From: Shimia_B sp038525525
Lineage (GTDB): Bacteria > Pseudomonadota > Alphaproteobacteria > Rhodobacterales > Rhodobacteraceae
Length of the DNA: 64,000 nucleotides
Assembly: GCA_038525525.1 (NCBI GenBank)
Contig: JBCBHO010000004.1
Location: 248,001 to 312,000 of the forward strand
Direction: 5' to 3'
A model generated the notes under the pieces. It worked only from the letters and a program-made list of their open reading frames with translations, searched no databases and was not told the DNA's origin. The position numbers and the translations under genes are program-made. Positions within the stretch are counted from its first letter, which is position 1; each line of letters begins with the position of its first letter. Of the stretch, positions 58,810 to 64,000 are shown piece by piece.

Positions 58810-59408
58810 GCCTCCTGCTCCACGGCGCGGCCCGCCGCGAGCCGGTTCCAGCCCCGCCAGACGGTGTAGAGGCTCACCAGAAAGAACGCGACCGCGCCGA
58901 GGAGCGCGATGCCGTAGGGAATCCAGATGGGAATCTCGAGTTCGTAGGTCGTCTCCGGAAAGAAGGGCTTGAAGCCCATGGCGAGCCGGTCCCGCCAGGC
59001 CTCCGAGAAGAAGGGGAACTTCTCGCCGAACCCGAGATAGAAGCGCCACATGACGACGAAGGCCGCGAGCGTGATGAGCACGTCGCCCAGCCACGCCGTC
59101 ACGTGTCTCCCCCGCCCGGGCAGCGCGTTTGTGAAGATGTCGACCGTCACGTGGCCGCGGCGGAGCTGGCACCACGGCAGGAACGCGAAGACCGCGATCG
59201 CCACGCCCGCCTCCACCAGCTCGTAGTCGCCCGTGATCGCGCGGATCGGCCCCGTGTTGATCCAGCGCCCGAGAATGGAGATGAGCGTCATCAGCGCGAG
59301 CCCCACGAGCACCGCGCCGCCGAAATAGGCGAGCCCGCGCGCCAGCGCATGAGCCCCCCGCCCGGCCCGTGCTTCCAGTCTCGGAGCGATCTGCACCCTG
59401 CCCTCCAT
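58806..59408 (-). CDS. dctQ: TRAP transporter small permease
   Basis: A 200-residue DctQ-type subunit with four membrane segments, near 26-50, 65-83, 103-125 and 158-185. CQLRRGHVTVDIFTNALPGRGRH carries the H-V-T-VD signature of small TRAP subunits. It lies 48 bp after the binding-protein gene and is coupled to the large subunit by a GTGA overlap. Confidence 0.92.
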   Translation of the reverse strand: MEGRVQIAPRLEARAGRGAHALARGLAYFGGAVLVGLALMTLISILGRWINTGPIRAITGDYELVEAGVAIAVFAFLPWCQLRRGHVTVDIFTNALPGRGRHVTAWLGDVLITLAAFVVMWRFYLGFGEKFPFFSEAWRDRLAMGFKPFFPETTYELEIPIWIPYGIALLGAVAFFLVSLYTVWRGWNRLAAGRAVEQEA

Positions 59409-59456
59409 GGATGTCGTGCGGGGCTGTTTACCTAACGCGCCGCTTGCGTCCAGCGT

Positions 59457-60509
59457 TCACATCGCCCCGTCGTAGCGCGCCACGAGTTCGCGCGCGAAAT
59501 CGACCATTTCCTGCCCCGGCAGCCCCCGCGCGGTCACCTCCTCGATCCAGGCCGCCACCTGGGCCGCGCCGATCTCCTCGATCTCGGCGAGGACAGCGTC
59601 GTCGAGCGTATGGACCTCGTTTCCCTCTGCCTCGATCACCGCGAGGCCCACATCGTCGCCCTCGTCCATGGCGCGCCCGGCCAGCGCGGAGACCTCGCGG
59701 CCCGAATTTGCGTCGATCACGGCCTTCAGATCATCTGGCAGCGCGTCGTAGGAGGCGCGGTTCATGCCCCAGACGAAGAAGGTATTGTAGAGCGCGCGGT
59801 CGCCGCCGATCTGCGTGTGGCTGTCGGCCAGCTCGTGCACTTTGAGCGGCGGCACGATCTCGTAGGGGATGACGCCGCCATCCACCGTCCCGCGGGACAA
59901 GGCCTCCGGAAAAGCCGGCACTGGTATGCCCACCGGGCTCGCCCCGAGCGCCTCCAGGAGCTGGTTGGCCTGCCGCGACGGGCCGCGCAGCTTCAGCCCC
60001 TCGAAATCAGCGAGGGTCTTCACCGCCGGACCCCGCTTGTGAATGATGCCCGGCCCGTGGAGATGCACGGCAAGGATCTTGATGTCTCCCATGCGCTCGG
60101 TCACGTAGCGCTCGGTGAAATCCCAGAGCGCGCGGGAAGACGCCTCCGCCGACATCGACGTCATGAAGGGCAGCTCGAAGACCTCCGTTTCCGGGAAGCG
60201 GCCCGGCGTGTAACCCGGCAGCGCCCACCCCCCGTCGATCACCCCGTCGCGGATCTGGTCATAGAGCGCGGGCGGCGCGCCGCCGAGCTGCATGGCCGGA
60301 TAGAGCTCCACCTTGATGCGTCCGCCGCTCTCGGCCTCCACCTTCCGCGCCCAAGGCTCCATGAAGCCCGCGGGCACGCTGGCCTGCGGCGCAAGGAAAT
60401 GCTGGAAACGGAGCGTGACCTCCTGCGCCGCCACGCCCGAGGCGGACAAAGCTGCCACGAAGGCGCCCAGAACGGCCGCAGCGAGGCCTCCGCGCAAATA
60501 CTCTTTCAT
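59457..60509 (-). CDS. dctP: TRAP transporter substrate-binding protein
   Basis: A 350-residue DctP-type binding protein with a Sec signal (MKEYLRGGLAAAVLGAFVAALSASGVAAQ). Recognisable are VTLRFQHFLAPQASVPAGFMEPWARKVEAES, GLKLRGPSRQANQLLEALGASPVGIPVPAFPEALSRGTVDGGVIPYE. The latter includes the conserved Arg that holds a ligand carboxylate in the DctP family. A carboxylic acid ligand is likely; the exact one is open. It is the first gene of dctPQM. Confidence 0.93.
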   Translation of the reverse strand: MKEYLRGGLAAAVLGAFVAALSASGVAAQEVTLRFQHFLAPQASVPAGFMEPWARKVEAESGGRIKVELYPAMQLGGAPPALYDQIRDGVIDGGWALPGYTPGRFPETEVFELPFMTSMSAEASSRALWDFTERYVTERMGDIKILAVHLHGPGIIHKRGPAVKTLADFEGLKLRGPSRQANQLLEALGASPVGIPVPAFPEALSRGTVDGGVIPYEIVPPLKVHELADSHTQIGGDRALYNTFFVWGMNRASYDALPDDLKAVIDANSGREVSALAGRAMDEGDDVGLAVIEAEGNEVHTLDDAVLAEIEEIGAAQVAAWIEEVTARGLPGQEMVDFARELVARYDGAM

Positions 60510-60785
60510 CCTTGTCCTCCCGGGCGTGCGCCCCTGCCGGAGCTAACGCCAACCCGATGCCCCTCCGCAAGGCAGACTTGGGCGGCGGGCGCGCCGTGGC
60601 AAGACCGACCCGGTGCCGCATGGGCTTGAACGGACGCGAAAGCCGCACACGCGAGCTCACCATCGCTTGACCCTCGCCGCGCCGTGCGGGCCCCGGCACC
60701 CGGGACCATGCGCGCAGCACCATGCCGCGCCTCTGCCCCCTTCGCCGCGCTTGACCCGCGCGCGGCCCGCACGCAGAAACCAGCC

Positions 60786-61415
60786 ATGCGCGCGCCGTCC
60801 ATGACCCTCTCTCCCGCCGGTGACATTTCCATCTCCGACAGGCTGAGCCGCCTCGCCTCGGAGACGGGTGGCGAGACGGTCACCCTGGGCTGGATCCTCG
60901 ACCAGCTTCACGAGCGCGCTTTCGGGCTATTCTTGCTGGTGCTGGCGCTGCCCTGCTGCATTCCGTTCCTCTACGGCATCCCGCAGATCGTGGCGCTGCC
61001 GCTCATGTTCATCTCGCTGCAGCTTCTCGTGGGCCGCAATGCGCCCTGGCTGCCCCGGCGCCTCGGTGACCGGGCGGTGACGGCCGAGGCGCTGACCGCG
61101 CTCTCGGAGCGCGCCGGGCCCTGGCTCAAGCGGCTGGAGATGCTGAGCCGCCCGCGGCTCGCCGCGCTGACGCGGGCACCAGTGGAGCGCGTCGTGGGTG
61201 CGGCGCTCGTGCTCTTCAGCGCCTCGATCCTCGTGCCGCTGCCGGCCACGAATACGGTTCCGGGTCTCGCGGTCGTCATCGTCGCCGCCGGGCTTCTGCA
61301 GCGCGACGGGCTCCTCGTGATCCTTGGGGGCCTCCTCGGCTCGGCCTGGATCGCCTCCCTCCTCTTCGCGGGGGCGACGCTCGTCTCCCTCCTGCAATCC
61401 TGGGCCGGGCTGTGA
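60786..61415 (+). CDS. ExoD family membrane protein
   Basis: A 209-residue ExoD-type protein. Conserved GWILDQLHERAFGLFLLVLALPCCIPFLYGIPQIVALPLMFISLQLLVGRNAPWLP is typical, and three to four membrane segments follow (last at 150-205). ExoD is linked to exopolysaccharide and alkali tolerance in rhizobia. Two starts, at 60786 and 60801, are possible because no clear ribosome site is present. It overlaps the DsbB gene by 4 bp. Confidence 0.85.
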   Translation: MRAPSMTLSPAGDISISDRLSRLASETGGETVTLGWILDQLHERAFGLFLLVLALPCCIPFLYGIPQIVALPLMFISLQLLVGRNAPWLPRRLGDRAVTAEALTALSERAGPWLKRLEMLSRPRLAALTRAPVERVVGAALVLFSASILVPLPATNTVPGLAVVIVAAGLLQRDGLLVILGGLLGSAWIASLLFAGATLVSLLQSWAGL

Positions 61416-61885
61416 CGATGCGCACACTCATCCTCGGGGCCGCGCTCGGCTCCGCCGCGCTTCTCGCCGGGGCGTTCGTCTTCCAGTGGCTCGGATACGC
61501 GCCCTGCCGGATGTGCATATGGCAGCGCTACCCCCACGTGGCGGCGGCGCTTATCGGAGTGCTCTTTCTCCTCGTGCCGCTGCGCGCACTGGCCTGGCTC
61601 GGCGCCGGGGCGGCGGCGGCCACGGGCGGGATCGGCGTCTTCCATGCGGGCGTCGAACAAGGCTGGTGGGAGGGCCCGGCGAGCTGTTCGGGCGGCGGCT
61701 CCCTGAGCGGGCTGAGCGCCGGCGATCTTCTCAGCACCGAGGCCGCGCCTGCCATCGTCATGTGCGACGAGATCGCCTGGCAGTTTCTCGGCCTCTCCAT
61801 GGCCAGCTGGAACGCGGCGCTGAGCTTTGGCCTCGTGGCCCTCTGGATCGCGGCGGCGCGCGCGCCCCGCACAGAGCCCGCTTGA
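61412..61885 (+). CDS. DsbB-type disulfide bond formation protein
   Basis: A 157-residue membrane protein with four membrane segments. The first redox pair is Cys32/Cys35 in YAPCRMCIWQRYPH. The second periplasmic pair is the Cys in EGPASCSGGGS and the one in IVMCDEIAWQFLGLSMASWN, all as in DsbB. It passes electrons from a DsbA-like oxidant to quinone. GTG at 61412 overlaps the exoD stop; ATG at 61418 is an alternative. No dsbA is adjacent. Confidence 0.9.
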   Translation: MTMRTLILGAALGSAALLAGAFVFQWLGYAPCRMCIWQRYPHVAAALIGVLFLLVPLRALAWLGAGAAAATGGIGVFHAGVEQGWWEGPASCSGGGSLSGLSAGDLLSTEAAPAIVMCDEIAWQFLGLSMASWNAALSFGLVALWIAAARAPRTEPA

Positions 61886-62433
61886 CCCGATTCTTGCTTC
61901 GCTTGCTCGCGCTCTACCTGCTTTTCGCGGCGGGGGCCTTCGGCTGGTCGGCGCTGGCCAATGAAAACGAGACTGCTCTGCGCGCCTGGCGCTCGGTTTT
62001 CCCGGCAAAGGTCGCCTTCGGGCTCGGCAGCCAATGGGGCACGACCTTCATGGTCGAGGATGAGGACGTGGCCCTGCCCGCGGGCTTCGCGGCACCAGCG
62101 GACCTCGCGGATACAAATCTCCTCCTCGTGCTCGTGGGATCCGCCAGCGAGGCCGCGAAGCTTCCAGGGATCGCGGGCCTGATCTCCGATCCCGCCCAGA
62201 CCTTCGAGGAGGTAGTGTTCGACGATGCGCAAACCCGGATCGCCTCGAGCCAGCTCAGTCTGAGGCTCCACCCATTCCCTCTCGTAATGCGGCGGACAGA
62301 GGTCGTAGTCTACCCGCTCGACGTGCTGCAGGGGGTCGACATCAGCTGCGCCAGCGAGGCGCTCACGGCGCTCTTCGAGTTCGCGCCACGGGACGCGCTC
62401 GCGCGGTTTTCGATGCCTTGCGCTGAGCTCTGA
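61882..62433 (+). CDS. Membrane-anchored hypothetical protein, 183 residues
   Basis: A 183-residue protein with one N-terminal membrane segment (TRFLLRLLALYLLFAAGAFGW) and a periplasmic or extracytoplasmic rest. The latter is a hydrophilic domain (VFPAKVAFGLGSQWGTTFMVEDEDVALPAGFAAP) with two late cysteines (DISCASEAL, SMPCAEL) that could be oxidised by the neighbouring DsbB. The TTG start overlaps the DsbB stop (TTGA). No family recognised. Confidence 0.7.
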   Translation: MTRFLLRLLALYLLFAAGAFGWSALANENETALRAWRSVFPAKVAFGLGSQWGTTFMVEDEDVALPAGFAAPADLADTNLLLVLVGSASEAAKLPGIAGLISDPAQTFEEVVFDDAQTRIASSQLSLRLHPFPLVMRRTEVVVYPLDVLQGVDISCASEALTALFEFAPRDALARFSMPCAEL

Positions 62434-62504
62434 CCCGCGCAGGCCGCGGCCCGACAGCTTTCATCTGGCCGTGCGGAGTATCACTAATTAAGAAACAGTA
62501 CGTT

Positions 62505-62531
62505 CACACTTGGCGCCTTTGGCCAAGTGTG
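62505..62531. terminator. Hairpin between convergent unknown gene and usg
   Basis: CACACTTGGC (62505-62514) pairs perfectly with GCCAAGTGTG (62522-62531) around a 7-base loop. On the minus strand the stem is followed by an AT-richer stretch (AACGTACTGTTTCTTAATT) but no clean T-run. Probable terminator for usg and perhaps for the convergent operon. Confidence 0.5.
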
Positions 62532-62592
62532 CATGCGCGACGTGTACGCCCGACACACGGGTGCGCATGGTCTGTGGCAGGCGCTTCCGGCG

Positions 62593-62871
62593 CTAATGAA
62601 GCGGGAAGTCGGAAGGGCCAAATTCGCCCGTCACGTGGCGCCACTGCCCCGGCGCGATCGCCTTGCGATGGATGAAGCGGACCGAGTTGAGCGGTCCCTC
62701 GATCTCGCCCTGCCAGAAGGCGATGAAATCGAAAAGCTTCGGATGATCGGGGGCAAGGTCGTAGTCCTGCCACACGAAGGTATTCAGAACATTGGGATAA
62801 TCCGGCATCCCGTAGAAGAACTCGGCGGTCGTAAGGCCGTAGCCCTTCAGAAGCATCTCTGATTCTGTCAT
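62593..62871 (-). CDS. usg: Usg family protein
   Basis: A 92-residue Usg protein (MTESEMLLKGYGLTTAEFFYGMPDYPNVLNTFVWQDYDLAPDHPKLFDFIAFW then GPLNSVRFIHRKAIAPGQWRHV). The family is widespread in alphaproteobacteria. The ATG at 62871 has AGGGGAA upstream. Longer extensions to 63186 cross the gyrA start and are not real. Function unknown. Confidence 0.88.
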   Translation of the reverse strand: MTESEMLLKGYGLTTAEFFYGMPDYPNVLNTFVWQDYDLAPDHPKLFDFIAFWQGEIEGPLNSVRFIHRKAIAPGQWRHVTGEFGPSDFPLH

Positions 62872-63065
62872 GCGTTCCCCTTTCGTATCTTCAGTGTGAG
62901 AGAGCCCTCGCGGATGTGTCAACAATTCCAGCGGCTTGGCATAGCATTGGAGCGGGAGAGAGGCATTTTGATGCCGAAAATGCAGGCACGGAATTGCACA
63001 CCAGATGAAGGGAGTGATAAGTTGATGAGAACAAAATCTAGCGGAAGCGAGAGCTAGGGCGGGAC

Positions 63066-64000
63066 ATGAGCGACGACACGGAAACCCCTGAAACCGATGG
63101 TGAAATGCCGCCTGAGCGGCCCGAATTCGGCGGACCGTCGATCTCGATCTCCGACGAGATGCGCGCCTCCTACCTCGATTACGCAATGTCGGTCATCGTC
63201 AGCCGGGCGATTCCGGACCTGCGCGACGGCCTCAAGCCCGTGCACCGCCGGATCCTCTACCACATGGACGACTCGGGCTACACGCACGACAAGTCGTTCC
63301 GCAAGTCCGCCAAGCCCGTGGGCGAGGTCATGGCCAACTACCACCCCCACGGCGACGGCGCGATCTACGACGCCCTCGTCCGGATGGCGCAGGATTTCTC
63401 TATGTCCGTGCCGCTGATCGAGGGGCAAGGCAACTTCGGCTCCATGGACGGCGATAATCCGGCCGCCATGCGCTACACCGAGAGCCGCCTGCGCCGCGTG
63501 GCCCGCGCGCTGCTCGACGATATCGACAAGGATACCGTTGATTTCCAAGACAATTACGACGGCAAGGAAAGCGAGCCCACTGTCCTTCCGGCACGGTATC
63601 CCAACATTCTGGTCAACGGCGCGGAAGGCATCGCCGTGGGCATGGCGACGCGGATACCCCCGCACAATCTGGGCGAGGTCGTGGACGCGACGCTCGCCCT
63701 CATCGAGAACCCGGACCTCTCCACCGAAGAGCTAATCGAAATCGTCCCCGCGCCCGATTTCCCAACGGGGGGCCAGATCCTCGGACGCTCCGGCGCACGG
63801 AAGGCCTATCTGGAGGGGCGCGGCTCCGTGATCATTCGCGCGAGGACGCGCGTAGAAGAGTTGAGGAAAGACCGCTACGCCATTGTTATCGATGAGATTC
63901 CCTATCAAGTGAACAAGGCCACGATGATCGAGCGGATCGCCGAGGCCGCCCGGGACAAGCGCATCGAGGGGATCGCCCACGTGCAGGACGAATCCGACCG
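63066..64000 (+). CDS. gyrA: DNA gyrase subunit A, 5' part only
   Basis: The visible 311 residues form the start of GyrA (SISISDEMRASYLDYAMSVIVSRAIPDLRDGLKPVHRRILYHMD). The quinolone region is YHPHGDGAIYDALVRMAQ, where the residue matching E. coli Ser83 is Gly. The catalytic tyrosine lies in AMRYTESRL. The MSVIV and DLRDGLKPVHRRI versions fit GyrA rather than ParC. GGGCGGG lies before the ATG. The gene runs off the right edge. Confidence 0.96.
   Translation, partial: MSDDTETPETDGEMPPERPEFGGPSISISDEMRASYLDYAMSVIVSRAIPDLRDGLKPVHRRILYHMDDSGYTHDKSFRKSAKPVGEVMANYHPHGDGAIYDALVRMAQDFSMSVPLIEGQGNFGSMDGDNPAAMRYTESRLRRVARALLDDIDKDTVDFQDNYDGKESEPTVLPARYPNILVNGAEGIAVGMATRIPPHNLGEVVDATLALIENPDLSTEELIEIVPAPDFPTGGQILGRSGARKAYLEGRGSVIIRARTRVEELRKDRYAIVIDEIPYQVNKATMIERIAEAARDKRIEGIAHVQDESD

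Noticed and set aside
62527..62862. 111-codon forward frame opposite usg
   Set aside because: Shadow of usg; no ribosome site and the usg protein is clearly recognisable on the other strand.

Overview
The window comes from a GC-rich alphaproteobacterium of the Rhodobacteraceae/Roseobacter group. The evidence is the gene families (RSP_2648-type PIN protein, DUF2927 and DUF6778 lipoproteins, tandem DUF2852 proteins, usg, a Hint/RTX secreted protein, several TRAP transporters, an ArsR-ArsC fusion), the Entner-Doudoroff pair edd-eda, and many 1-4 base start/stop overlaps (ATGA, GTGA, TTGA). I cannot name a genus. No phage, insertion sequence or CRISPR array is visible.

Layout. 1-7.3 kb: 5' part of dksA, a MoxR ATPase/VWA protein cluster with a lipoprotein and a small membrane protein between them, an M48 protease, a PIN protein, an RlmI-like methyltransferase and a lipoprotein. 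7.4-10.1 kb: edd-eda behind a LacI-type operator. 10.1-16.7 kb: glnE, a YbaK protein, two tandem DUF2852 membrane proteins, RDD protein, bpt and a VOC protein. 16.7-21.2 kb: TRAP transporter of the TakP/FcbT type with an oversized large permease. 21.4-24.4 kb: homocysteine methyltransferase-like gene and a NarL-type two-component pair. 25.2-28.3 kb: acetolactate synthase ilvB/ilvN, preceded by a leader peptide and attenuator and interrupted by a K+ channel-like gene. 28.3-35.7 kb: EF-hand protein, Rieske oxygenase, an FAD/GcvT demethylating dehydrogenase and a type I-secreted RTX/Hint protein. 36.6 kb: tRNA-Leu(CAA).

37.5-57.2 kb is a phosphorus/arsenic block. It holds a phytase-like secreted protein, the C-P lyase operon phnGHI-HAD-JKLNM, divergent phnF, a hexapeptide transferase, the phosphonate importer phnCDE1E2, a small secreted protein, a periplasmic glycerophosphodiesterase, and arsenate resistance genes (ArsR-ArsC fusion, GAPDH, ArsJ). 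Pho-box-like half-sites spaced 11 bp apart precede phnC, the small secreted gene and the phosphodiesterase. Together these would import phosphonates and release phosphate from organic P under starvation, while dealing with arsenate that enters with phosphate. 57.4-60.5 kb: a second TRAP transporter. 60.8-64 kb: exoD, dsbB, an unknown anchored protein, usg and the start of gyrA.

The observations most worth following are the ilv leader/attenuator, the channel gene between ilvB and ilvN, the HAD gene inside the C-P lyase operon, the Pho half-site ladder next to the ars genes, and two very small genes with strong ribosome binding sites.
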